Origin: Mycobacterium angelicum
Lineage (GTDB): Bacteria; Actinomycetota; Actinomycetes; Mycobacteriales; Mycobacteriaceae
Direction of reading: 5' to 3'
Assembly: GCF_002086155.1 (NCBI RefSeq)
Contig: NZ_MVHE01000050.1
Span: 1 to 39,703 of the forward strand
DNA: 39,703 nucleotides
In this document: one piece after another, positions 1 through 10,800 of the stretch
How positions within the stretch are numbered: the stretch's first letter is position 1
Layout: each line of letters starts with the position of its first letter
Notes under the pieces: generated by a model
Database searches by the model: none
Told to the model about the DNA's origin: nothing
What the model saw: only the letters and a program-made list of their open reading frames with translations
Position numbers and translations under genes: made by a program

Positions 1-3000
1 GCCACCTCGATCTGCCCAGGCCCCGGCGGCACCCGGTCGAACGCCGCGAACTCCAGCGTTTGCAGGTCGCCGGGGGTGCGGATCTGCAGGCGCATGCCGG
101 CGTCGGCGTGGTCGACGACGGTGGTCTGGCGCTCCTCGGGGAGCAGCGGGGCCGGGTACAGCCGCGCCGTGTACCACTCGTCGTGGCGCCAAGCGGTCTC
201 GTCTTCGTCCGACTCGGCCAGCAGCAGTTGGCGGGCCACCGACTCGGTGCCCGTCGCCTCATCGACGTCGATGTAGCTCACCTTCAGGTGCGGGTGCTCG
301 GCACTGATCACCCGCAGCAGCCCACGCAAGCCGCCCTGCTCGAGATTGGCGCGGTCGTCGGCAAGCACTGGCTGAGCGTTGCGGGTCAACACATACAGCC
401 GGGGCGCCTGGCCCTCGATCTCCGGGAGCTCGCGTGCGATGCGGACCAAGTGCTTGACGTTCTCACCGGCATGCACGGTCGACTCAAAGTCCGGGTCCCC
501 GGTGGGCGGCGCGGTCAGCACGACCACACCACTGAACCCGCCGGCTTCGAACTGGCCGCGCAGCCGCGCGGCCTGAGCCGCGTGGTCTGCCTGATGCGGC
601 CAGGCCATCGTGGTGCACTGCGCGTCGTGCAACTTCAGCGCATCGGTCAACTCGGTGGCCACCAGGTCGGTGGCGTCAGAGGTGCTGATCAACAGCCAGG
701 TGCCCGGCTCGGCATGACTGTTCTCCGGCAGCTGGCGCTGCTGCCACTCGATGGTCAGCAACCGCTCCCCCAGCACACGGTCGCGCTCATGACCTGGACT
801 GGCGCTGGTGCCAAGCTGCAGACCGCGCACGGACAGCAGCACTGCACCCCGCTCGTCCAACACGTCCAGGTCGGCTTCCACACCCGAGCCGCACGCCGTG
901 ACCGTCGTGTAGCAATACCGGGCGTTGCGGGCGCGGCCGTAGGCACGCAATCGGCGAACACCGAGCGGCAGTAGCAGGCCACCGTTGCCGGCGTTGCGGA
1001 CGCTGGGGTGCGCCGCTACCGACTGGAAGCAGGCATCCAGCAGTGCCGGATGCACGCCGAAGGCGCCCTGCTGTGTCCGGACCGAGCTCGGTACGGATAG
1101 TTCGGCCAAAACGGTGGTACCGCCGCTCTCCTGAGCGGTGTGCACCGTCACCAGGCCGGTGAAAGCCGGGCCGTATTGGATACCGCGCGCGTCGAACTCG
1201 TGCCGAAGCTCGTCGCCTGCCGCGGGGTTGGGATGCGACGCGAGCAGCGCGTCCATGTCGTAGGCCGCTGGCCGGTCGTCTTGGCCGGTTTGCCCGAGGG
1301 CGTGCAGCGTGGCCGAGGCACGCCGCGCGCGTTCCCCGTCTTGCAGCGTTTCCACCAGGAACGGAACGACACCGGGCGCCTCCACCGTTGCGGTGGCGGC
1401 GACGGGAGTCTGCTCGTCAAGCAGCAGCAGCTGTTCGAAGCGGATATCGCGAACCTCGGATGCCTCACCCAACACGGTGGCGGCTGCGGCCAGCGCCATC
1501 TCGCAGTAGGCAGCGCCGGGAAGCGTTGCGGCACTGTGTATCTGGTGATCGGCGAGCCAAGGCTGCGCCTCGGTACCCACCTCGCCCTGCCAAACGTGGC
1601 GCTCCGGCTCCTCGGGCAGCCGCACATGGGAGCCCAATAGCGGGTGTACGGCGACGATATGGCCGCCGGTGCGGCGCTCCGTCTTGTCGTTGAGGAACAG
1701 CCGGCGGTGCGACCAGGCGGGTAGCGGCGCGTCCACCAGCTGACCACTGGGGTAGAGCACCGAGAAGTCCACCGCAGCGCCGTCCGCATACAAATCAGCC
1801 ACCAGCCCACGCAGCCCATAAGGCAGCGGCTGCTCGCGCCGCATACCGGCCAAAGCGGCCACCGACATATCCAGGCTGCGGGCGGTCTGATCCACCGCGT
1901 GCGTCAGCAGCGGGTGCGGCGACAGCTCGGTGAAGACCCGGAAGCCGTCCTCGAGCGCGGCCTGCACCGCCGCGGCGAAGCGCACCGTGTGCCGCAGGTT
2001 GTCGGCCCAGTAGTAGGCGTCGCAGTAGGGCTCATCACGCGGGTCGAAGGAGGTCGCCGAGAAGTAGGGCACCTCCGGGGACAGCGGAGTGAGGTCGGCC
2101 AGCGCCTCGGTCAAGTCGTCGAGGATCGGGTCGACCTGCGGGGAGTGCGAGGCCACGTCGACGGCCACCTCGCGGGCCATGATGTCGCGCTCTTCCCAGA
2201 TCGCCACCAGATCGCGCACCGTCTGGGTGGCCCCGCCGATCACCGTCGACTGCGGCGACGCCATCACCGCAACCACGGTGTCGTTGATGCCGCGGCCCAT
2301 CAACTCCGAAAGCACCTGCTGGGCAGGCAGTTCCACCGACGCCATCGCGCCGCTGCCGGAGATGCGGGTCATCAGCTTGGAGCGCCGGCAGATCACCCGC
2401 ACACCGTCTTCCAGTGACAGCGCACCGGCGACCACCGCAGCCGCGGACTCCCCCAACGAGTGGCCGATGACCGCTCCGGGCTGTACGCCGTAGGACTTCA
2501 TCGTCGCCGCCAGGGCGACCTGCATCGCGAAAATGGTGGGCTGGACCCGGTCGATGCCGGTGACCTTCTCGGGCGCGGTCATCGCCTCGGTCACCGAGAA
2601 GCCCGACTCCGCGGCGATCAGCGGCTCGAGCGTGGCGATGGTGGCGGCGAACACCGGCTCGCTGGCCAGCAGGTCAGCCCCCATCGCCGCCCACTGCGAA
2701 CCCTGCCCGGAGAACACCCACACCGGACCGCGGTCATCCTGACCGACCGCAGGCGGATAAGGGGTCTCGCCCTCGGCAACCTCACGCAGCGCCGCCGCCA
2801 GCTGCGCGGGACTATCGGCGATGACGGCCGTGCGCACCGGCCGGTGCCCGCGCCGGCGAGCGAGCGTGAAGCCCACATCCGCCAGCTCGACCTCAGCCTC
2901 GCGCTCGGTCACCCAATCGGCCAGCCGGGCAGCCGTTTGGCGCAGCCCGTCCTCGGAGCTGGCCGACAGCGGGAACACCAGCGGACCATCTATGCCGGCG

Positions 3001-4325
3001 GTGGTCGAGACATCTTCCGGGGCAACGGGTTCGGGGGCCTGCTCCAAGATCGCGTGCACATTGGTTCCCGACATGCCGTATGACGACACCGCTGCCCGCC
3101 GGGGGGCCTCCGCCGCGGCCGTCGGCCACGGCGTAATCTCCTGCGGCACGAAAAGATTGGTTTGAATCTCGGCGACGTCATGGGGCAGCTCGGTGAAATG
3201 CAGGTTCTGCGGGACGACCCCATGCTGCAGGGCCAGGACCGCCTTCATCACGCCAAGCGCTCCGGCGGCCGACTGCGTGTGTCCGAAATTGGTCTTCACC
3301 GAGCCGAGCACACAGGGAGCGTCGACGCCGTAAACCTCTGCCAGGCTTGCATATTCGATCGGGTCACCCACCGGGGTCCCGGTGCCATGCGCCTCGACCA
3401 GACCGACCGTGCCGGGGTCCACGCCGGCCGCGGCCAATGCGTCGCGGTAGACCATGGATTGCGCTTTGGCAGAAGGGGTCACGATATTGACCGTGTGGCC
3501 GTCTTGGTTTGCGGCCGTGCCACGGATGACGGCCATGATGCGGTCACCGGCGGCAAGTGCGTCGGGCAGCCGCTTGAGCGCCAACACCACGCAGCCCTCG
3601 CCGGACACGAATCCGTCGGCCGCGACGTCGAATGAATGACAGCGTCCCGACGCCGAGAGCATGCCCAGCGCCGAGCCCGATGCGAACCTGCGCGGTTCCA
3701 GCATCACGTACACGCCGGCCGCGAAGGCGACGTCGCTTTCGCCGTCGTTCAGGCTACGGGCGGCCAGGTGTACAGCAAACAAGCTCGAGGAGCACGCCGT
3801 GTCGATGGTGACCGCGGGACCGTGTGCCCCCATGGCGTAGGCCACCCGTCCGGACGCCATGCAGGCATTGGTTCCGGTGTTCCCGTAGGGCCCCTCGAGG
3901 GCCAACCCGTCGGCATGGACGAAGGTGTAGTCACTGTGCAGCAATCCGACGAAGACGCCGGTGCGCGAGCTGGCCGTCACTTCCGGCGTCAAACCGCCGT
4001 GTTCCATTGCCTCCCAAGCGGTTTCCAGCAGCAGACGATGCTGTGGATCCATCGCGGTGGCTTCGTTCTCGGAGATCCCGAAGAAGTCGGCGTCGAAGTC
4101 GCCGACGTTGTCGAGGAACGATCCCCATTTACACACCGACCGGCCCTGGGCGCCCGGCTTAGGGTCGTAGTACTCGTCGATGTCCCAGCGTTCGGGCGGA
4201 ACCTCGGTGACCAGATCGTCCCCACGCAGCAACGCCTCCCAGAACTGGTCAGGCGAGTCAATGCCCCCCGGCAGCCGGCACGCCATACCGATAACGGCAA
4301 CAGGAGTTACGCGCGTCCTATCCAC
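1..4325 (-). CDS. pks5: Mas/Pks5-like type I polyketide synthase, 3' part outside window
   Basis: Iterative type I PKS that would elongate an acyl starter with methylmalonyl-CoA to give a methyl-branched fatty acid of the LOS lipid. The minus frame is open from a GTG at 4325 to position 1, about 1441 codons. Seen in order: KS (DTACSSS with Cys178, EAHGTGT, KTNFGHTQ), AT (GHSLGES, Ser623, and a VASH signature usual for methylmalonyl units), DH (HPLLGSH; DHQIHSAATLPGAAY, His927), a structural linker, and the first residues of ER (AAFDRVPPGPG). The rest of ER, KR and ACP lie off the left edge. Codon phase agrees at the start, Cys178, Ser623, His927 and the left edge, so no frameshift is evident. 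GTG is chosen by alignment with the divergent paralogue; an in-frame ATG at 4340 is the alternative, but the SD-like AGAAGG lies inside that extension. Confidence 0.93.
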   Translation of the reverse strand, partial: MDRTRVTPVAVIGMACRLPGGIDSPDQFWEALLRGDDLVTEVPPERWDIDEYYDPKPGAQGRSVCKWGSFLDNVGDFDADFFGISENEATAMDPQHRLLLETAWEAMEHGGLTPEVTASSRTGVFVGLLHSDYTFVHADGLALEGPYGNTGTNACMASGRVAYAMGAHGPAVTIDTACSSSLFAVHLAARSLNDGESDVAFAAGVYVMLEPRRFASGSALGMLSASGRCHSFDVAADGFVSGEGCVVLALKRLPDALAAGDRIMAVIRGTAANQDGHTVNIVTPSAKAQSMVYRDALAAAGVDPGTVGLVEAHGTGTPVGDPIEYASLAEVYGVDAPCVLGSVKTNFGHTQSAAGALGVMKAVLALQHGVVPQNLHFTELPHDVAEIQTNLFVPQEITPWPTAAAEAPRRAAVSSYGMSGTNVHAILEQAPEPVAPEDVSTTAGIDGPLVFPLSASSEDGLRQTAARLADWVTEREAEVELADVGFTLARRRGHRPVRTAVIADSPAQLAAALREVAEGETPYPPAVGQDDRGPVWVFSGQGSQWAAMGADLLASEPVFAATIATLEPLIAAESGFSVTEAMTAPEKVTGIDRVQPTIFAMQVALAATMKSYGVQPGAVIGHSLGESAAAVVAGALSLEDGVRVICRRSKLMTRISGSGAMASVELPAQQVLSELMGRGINDTVVAVMASPQSTVIGGATQTVRDLVAIWEERDIMAREVAVDVASHSPQVDPILDDLTEALADLTPLSPEVPYFSATSFDPRDEPYCDAYYWADNLRHTVRFAAAVQAALEDGFRVFTELSPHPLLTHAVDQTARSLDMSVAALAGMRREQPLPYGLRGLVADLYADGAAVDFSVLYPSGQLVDAPLPAWSHRRLFLNDKTERRTGGHIVAVHPLLGSHVRLPEEPERHVWQGEVGTEAQPWLADHQIHSAATLPGAAYCEMALAAAATVLGEASEVRDIRFEQLLLLDEQTPVAATATVEAPGVVPFLVETLQDGERARRASATLHALGQTGQDDRPAAYDMDALLASHPNPAAGDELRHEFDARGIQYGPAFTGLVTVHTAQESGGTTVLAELSVPSSVRTQQGAFGVHPALLDACFQSVAAHPSVRNAGNGGLLLPLGVRRLRAYGRARNARYCYTTVTACGSGVEADLDVLDERGAVLLSVRGLQLGTSASPGHERDRVLGERLLTIEWQQRQLPENSHAEPGTWLLISTSDATDLVATELTDALKLHDAQCTTMAWPHQADHAAQAARLRGQFEAGGFSGVVVLTAPPTGDPDFESTVHAGENVKHLVRIARELPEIEGQAPRLYVLTRNAQPVLADDRANLEQGGLRGLLRVISAEHPHLKVSYIDVDEATGTESVARQLLLAESDEDETAWRHDEWYTARLYPAPLLPEERQTTVVDHADAGMRLQIRTPGDLQTLEFAAFDRVPPGPGQIEV

Positions 4326-4895
4326 GGTCCTTCTCTCCATACTTATGCTTCAGGTTCTTACCACTGGGTTCGAGCTCGTATCAGCGGTTCGAGGAACATC
4401 GCTGACATGCGTTACGTGCCGGAAAAAAACCGCGGCCTCCAGCCCGCATAACCCAACGACCCCCCTCGAAGCCAACGACAAGTCCTTGGCCTGTCGAGCC
4501 TAGCGGCTCGGCTTCACAGCCGCGGAAAAATCGTGCGTACGTACAAAAAATTTGCTGGCGGCCTGCGGAAATCGAGTCGCCGCCCGGCCGACTTGGGCGG
4601 GCCGATAGGCCCAGGTTGCGGATGCGGAGTTGCTGAACGGCACGGCTTCGGACCCCGGACGAGCGTCCCAGCAAATTTTGGTACGTCCGCACGATTTTTC
4701 CACATGGATGAAGGCAACCGACTAGGCTGCTGATCACTTCATTGACTAGGGGTGGGCTTCGGATGCGGTGGCTCGCGCATGTCGCGACGGCGTTGCCTCA
4801 GCCCGGATCGCAGTCGAGGCGGTTTCCTCCGAAATCGCGGAGACGAAGTCGAAGCCACTGATAAGAACTGAAGCAGCTACGAGAGGTGAACCACC
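4326..4895. promoter_or_regulatory. Divergent promoter region of the two pks genes
   Basis: This 570 bp gap separates two divergent PKS starts and holds no convincing gene. It is roughly mirror-symmetric. A large imperfect inverted repeat (4497-4728) sits in the centre. Both gene-proximal ends also carry a matching block, TAAGAAC(C)TGAAGCA, at about 4345-4359 on the minus strand and 4861-4874 on the plus strand, shortly before GAGAGAAGGA or GAGAGGTGAA ribosome-binding sequences. The symmetry suggests promoter plus leader were duplicated with the coding sequence. Promoters for both genes must lie here, but I cannot place -10 boxes with confidence. Confidence 0.75.
4497..4728. repeat. Large imperfect inverted repeat between the pks genes
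   Basis: The core arms are 4524-4558 and 4668-4701. Left reads GGAAAAATCGTGCG-T-ACGTAC then AAAAAATTTGCTGG. The reverse complement of the right reads GGAAAAATCGTGCG-G-ACGTAC then CAAAATTTGCTGG. Over about 34 bases there are two substitutions and one indel. Weaker similarity runs outward to AGCCTAG at 4497-4503 and its complement CTAGGCT at 4722-4728, giving arms of about 62 and 61 bases around a spacer of about 110. The arms are AT-rich against a GC-rich background. They may be duplicated promoter or operator DNA, or a target for a nucleoid protein such as Lsr2. Confidence 0.85.
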
Positions 4896-7800
4896 GTGGA
4901 TAGGAAAGTTACTCCGATTGCCGTCATCGGCATGGGGTGCCGGCTGCCGGGGGGCATTGAGTCACCCGATCAGTTGTGGGAGGCGTTGCTGCGCGGCGAC
5001 GATCTGGTCACCGAGGTTCCCCCAGACCGTTGGGACGTCGACGAGTACTACGACCCCGAGCCCGGCGTGCCCGGACGCACGGTGTGTAGATGGGGCGCTT
5101 TCCTGGACAACGTCGCCGACTTTGACGCGGAGTTCTTCGGGATCACCGAAAAGGAAGCGACTGCGATGGATCCGCAGCATCGCTTGCTGCTGGAGAGTGC
5201 CTGGGAAGCCATCGAGCACGGCGGTCTGGCTCCCGACACCATGGGTGGCTTGCGGGCCGGCGTGTTCATGGGATTGATGCATGACGACTACCAGTTCGTC
5301 CATGCCGACGCCCAGGCCCTCGAAGGGCCGTACGGATATATGGGTAACAGTTTCGCCATGGGTTCCGGGCGCATCTCCTACGCCCTGGGCTTGCACGGTC
5401 CCGCGATTACCGTCGATACCGCCTGCTCGTCCGGCCTGACCGCTATCCACCTGGCCTGCCGCAGTCTGCACGACGGCGAAAGCGACGTTGCGCTGGCAGG
5501 CGGCGCTTCGGTGATGTTCGAACCCCGCAAGTCCGCCTCGGGATCCGCCATCGGCATGCTTTCCCCGACCGGACGGTGTCACGCGTTCGACGTCGCAGCC
5601 GACGGGTTCGTGGCCGGCGAGGGCTGTGTCGTGGTGTTGCTCAAGCGGTTGCCGGATGCGCTGGCCGATGGTGACCGGATTCTGGCAGTGGTGCGTGGCA
5701 CGGCCGCCAACCAGGACGGCCACACCGTCAATGTCGTGACGCCGTCGCGCCCGGCGCAGGTCGAGGCCTACCGGGCGGCACTGGCCGCGGCGGACGTGGA
5801 CCCGACCACGGTCGGCATGGTGGAAGCGCACGGCCCCGGCACCCCGGTGGGCGACCCGATTGAATACGCGAGCCTGGCCGAGGTGTACGGCACCGACGGA
5901 CCCTGTGCGCTGGCGTCGGTCAAGACCAATTTCGGCCACACTCAGTCGGCTGCCGGTGCGCTGGGGCTGATGAAGGCGGTCCTGTCCCTGCAGCACGGTG
6001 TTGTCCCGCAGAACCTGCACTTCAGCCAACTACCCGACGAATTCGCCGAGATAAAAACCAATCTCTTTGTGCCGCAAGAGGTTACGCCGTGGCCGGCCAC
6101 CGCTGAGAACCAACCGCGGCGAGCAGCGGTCTCGTCGTACGGTTTTTCGGGCACCAATGTGCACGCCGTCCTGGAGCAGGCTCCCGACACTGCCGCACCC
6201 GCAACGGAAGACACCGCAGCGGGCCTCGAGGGCGCGCTGGTGTTCCCGCTGTCTTCCAGCTCACCCGAAGGACTGGCGGAAAGCGCTGCGCGCCTTGCCG
6301 ACTGGGTCGACGCACAGGGGACCGACCTCGCGACCTCGGATCTGGCGTACACGCTGGCGCGCCGCCGTGGACACCGGCGGGTCCGCACCGCCGTGCTGGC
6401 CGCCACGGCACCCGAGCTGTCCAACGCATTGCGTGAGGTCGCCGAGGGCGAAACTCCGTATCTGCCCGCGGTCGGTCACGATGACCGCGGCCCGGTGTGG
6501 GTGTTCTCCGGGCAGGGTTCGCAGTGGGCGGCGATGGGTGCTGACCTGCTGGCCAACGAACCGGTGTTCGCCGCCACCATCGCCACACTCGAGCCGCTGA
6601 TCGCCGCGGAGTCGGGCTTCTCGGTGACCGAGGCGATGACCGCGCCCGAGAAGGTCACCGGCATCGACCGGGTCCAGCCCACCATTTTCGCGATGCAGGT
6701 CGCCCTGGCGGCGACGATGAAGTCCTACGGCGTACAGCCCGGAGCGGTCATCGGCCACTCCATGGGCGAGTCCGCCGCCGCCGTCGTCGCCGGTGCACTG
6801 TCCCTGGAAGACGGTGTGCGGGTGATCTGCCGGCGCTCCAAGCTGATGACCCGCATCTCCGGCAGCGGCGCCATGGCCTCGGTGGAACTGCCTGCCCAGC
6901 AAGTACTTTCGGAATTGGTGGCGCGCGGCGTCAACGACGCCGTCGTCGCCGTGATGGCCTCGCCGCAGTCCACGGTGATCGGCGGGGCCACCCAGACGGT
7001 GCGCGATCTGGTGGCGATCTGGGAAGAGCGCGACATCATGGCCCGCGAGGTGGCCGTCGACGTCGCCTCACACTCCCCGCAGGTCGACCCGATCCTCGAC
7101 GACCTGACCGAGGCGCTGGCCGACCTCACTCCGCTGTCCCCCGAGATCCCCTACTACTCGGCCACCTCCTTCGACCCGCGCGAGGAGCCCTACTGCGACG
7201 CCTACTACTGGGCCGACAACCTGCGGCACACGGTGCGCTTCGCCGCCGCCGTACATGCCGCGCTCGAGGACGGCTTCCGGGTCTTCACCGAGTTGTCCCC
7301 GCACCCGCTGCTGACGCACGCGGTCGATCAGACCGCCCGCAGCCTGGACATCGCGGTCGCAGCCCTGGCCGGAATGCGGCGCGAGCAGCCGCTGCCTTAC
7401 GGGCTGCGTGGGCTGGTGGGCGATTTGTATGCGGCCGGCGCTGCGGTGGACTTCTCGGTGCTCTACCCCGGCGGCCAACTGGTGGACGCGCCGTTGCCGG
7501 CCTGGACCCATCGCTCGCTGATGCTGACCACCGACGGCCAGGATTCGCGGGCGAATGGCGCGTGGACGGTCGCAGTACACCCGTTGATGGGGGCGCACGT
7601 CCGCCTGCAAGAGGAGCCGGAGCGCCACGTTTGGGAAGGCGAGGTCGGCACCGTCGCACAGCCGTGGCTGGGCGACCACCAGGTATACGACGCGACCATC
7701 CTTCCGGTGGCTGTGCACTGCGAGATGGCGCTGGCCGCGGCCCGAACCGTTCTCGGCGAGGCGTCCGAAGTCCGCGACATCCGCTTCGAGCAGATGCTGC

Positions 7801-10800
7801 TGGTTCGTGACGAGACCCCGATCGGTGTGACTGCGACGGCCGTGGCGCCCGGTGTCGTCGAATTCGCGGTGGAGACCACCCAGGACGGCGAACGGGCCCG
7901 ACAGGCTTCCGCGATGCTGCACGCGGCCCCACAAACCGACGAGGATGACGAGCGGCCAGCCGCCAAGGACATCGCCGAGCTGTTGGCCAGCCACCCGGAA
8001 AGCATTGACGGCCACGAGATCCGGCAGTGGATGGACGAGCGGGGCCGCCGCCGATTCGGCCCGGCTTTCACCGGCCTGACCAGCGTGCACACCCCCGAAG
8101 GCCCCGGTGACACGGTGCTGGCCGAGGTCGCCGTGCCGGGCGCGATCCGCACCCAGCAGGGCGCCTACGGCGTGCACCCGGTGCTACTGGATGCATGTTT
8201 CCAAGCGGTCGCGGTTCATCCCAGCATCCGCAACGCCAGCAATGGTGGCCGGTTGATGCCGTTGGGTCTTCGCCGGCTGCGTGCCTATGGCTCGGCGCGC
8301 ACCGCCCGGTACTGCCATGCGACGGTGGCCGCCTGCGGCGTCAACATCGAAGCCGACCTCGACGTGCTGGACGAGCACGGAACGGTCTTGCTGGCCATCC
8401 GCGGACTCGAGATCGGCACCGGTGCCTCCGAAAGCAACGAGCGCAACCGGGTGCTGAACGAGCGGTTGCTGACGGTGGAGTGGCATCAGCGCGAGCTGCC
8501 CGAAATGAACCAGGACGACGCCGGAACCTGGCTGCTGATCAGCACTTCGGATGCAACGGAGCTGGTGGCGACCGAGTTGACCGACGCACTGAAGTTGCAC
8601 GACGCGCAGTGCACGACCACGTCCTGGCCGCAGCAGTCCGACCATCTGGCCAGGGCCGGCCAGCTGCGCGACCAGTTGGATGCCGGGAGATTCACCGGCG
8701 TGGTGGTGCTCACCGCGCCGCAGAACGGCAACCCCGACTCGGAGTCGCCCAGCCGCGGCGGCGAATACGTCAAGCATGTGGTGCGCATCGCCCGCGAACT
8801 TTTGGAAACCCTGGGCCAGTCACCCCGGTTCTACGTGGTGACCAGAAACGCCCAGGCGGTGCTGGAGGGCGATCGTCCCAATCTGGAGCAGGGCGGTCTG
8901 CGCGGGCTGCTGCGGGTGATCAGTGCCGAGCACCCGCATATGAAGGTCACCCACATCGACGTCGACGACCAGACCGGCGCCGAGCAGGTTGGGCGCCAGC
9001 TGCTGCTGGCCGAGTTGCACGAAGACGAGACGGCCTGGCGCAACGACGAGTGGTACACCGCGCGGCTGAGCATCGCCCCGCTGCGTCCCGAGGAGCGTCA
9101 GAGCACCGTCGTTCAGCACGCGGAAGCCGGTATGCGCCTGCGTATCCGGACCCCGGGCGACCTGCAAACGCTGGAGCTGGCGGCCTTCGACCGGGTGCCC
9201 CCGGGCCCTGGAGAGATCGAGGTCGCGGTGAGCGCGTCCAGCATCAACTTCGCTGACGTCCTGGTCGCCTTCGGCCGGTACCCCAGCTTCGAAGGCGAGG
9301 TCGCGGAGCTCGGCATGGACTTCGCCGGGGTGGTGACTGCGGTGGGACCTGACGTCACCGATCACCGGGTCGGTGACCATGTGGGCGGCTTCTCCAGCGG
9401 TGGCTGCTGGGCGACGTTCGTCACCTGCGACGCGCGGCTTGCGGCACCGCTGCCGGCGGGCTTGACCGACGCCCAGGCGGCCGCGGTAACCACCGCACAC
9501 GCCGCCGCCTGGTACGGCCTGCATGACCAGGCCAGGATCGCTGCCGGCGACCGGGTGCTGATTCACTCCGCCACCGGCGGCGTCGGGCAGGCGGCGATCG
9601 CGATCGCTCGGGCGGCCGGCGCCGAGATCTACGCCACCGCGGGCAGTGAGCAGCGACGAGCAATGTTGCGCGACATGGGAATTGAGCATGTCTACGACTC
9701 GCGCACCCTGGAGTTCGCCGAGCAGATTCGCCGCGACACCGACGGCTACGGCGTCGACATCGTGCTGAACTCGTTGACCGGTCCCGCTCAGCGCGCGGGT
9801 CTGGAGCTGCTGTCCATCGGCGGGCGTTTCGTGGAGATCGGCAAGCAGGACGTGTACGGGAACACCCGGTTGGGTCTGCTCCCGTTCCGGCGCAACCTCA
9901 CGTTCCACTACGTCGACCTGGCACTGATGGCGCAGAGCCACCCACAGAGGGTGGCCAACCTGCTGGGGACGGTGTACCGGCTCGTCGCAACCGGTGAATT
10001 GCCACTCCCGGAAACCACGCACTACCCGCTTGCCGACGCCGCCACGGCTGTCCGCCTGATGAGCGCGGCGGAACACACGGGCAAGCTCGTGCTCGACGTG
10101 CCACACGACGGGCAGAGCAGTGTGGTGCTGCCGCCGGAGCAGGCACAAGTCTTCCGTGGTGACGGCTCCTACATCATCACCGGCGGTCTGGGTGGCCTGG
10201 GCCTTTACTTCGCCGAGAAGATGGCCGCCGCCGGCTGTGGCCGCATCGTGCTCACCTCCCGCTCCCAGCCGAATGCGAAGGCGCAGGAGACCATCGAGCT
10301 CATCCGCGCGATGGGCGCCGATATCGCGGTGGAGTGCGGCGACATCGCCGACATCGCCACCGCAGAGCGCTTGGTGTCGGTGGCCACCGCGACCGGACTT
10401 CCGGTGCGCGGTGTCCTACACGCCGCGGCCGTGTTCGACAACGCCATGGTGGAGAACATGACCGACGAGCTGCTCGACCGCAACTGGGTGCCAAAGGTCA
10501 ACGGCGCGTGGAATTTACACCAGGCCACGCTTGAGCAGCCCCTGGACTGGTTCTGCTTGTTCTCCTCGGCGGTTGCCCTGCTGGGCTCGCCCGGGCAGGG
10601 TGCCTACGCCGCGGCCAACAGCTGGCTGGACGCATTCACCTACTGGCGGCGGGCCCAGGGGCTTCCGGCCACCTCGATCGGGTGGGCGCTGTGGTCCGAC
10701 GTCGGTCGCGCCGCGGCGATCCGGGCCGAGGCCGGCGACGACGCCGCGCTGGACGTGGGCGGCGAAGGCACCGCTTTCGCCTACTGGCGCGACACCGCGA

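Noticed and set aside
1..4325. The left-edge PKS as a pseudogene, because no complete frame is closed inside the window.
   Set aside because: The frame is continuous from the start through the KS, AT and DH motifs to position 1, in one codon phase. It is only cut by the window edge.
4524..4701. The inverted repeat read as a small mobile element (MITE) with terminal inverted repeats.
   Set aside because: No target-site duplication is seen. Similarity continues outward and reappears beside both gene starts, which fits an inverted duplication of promoter DNA better.
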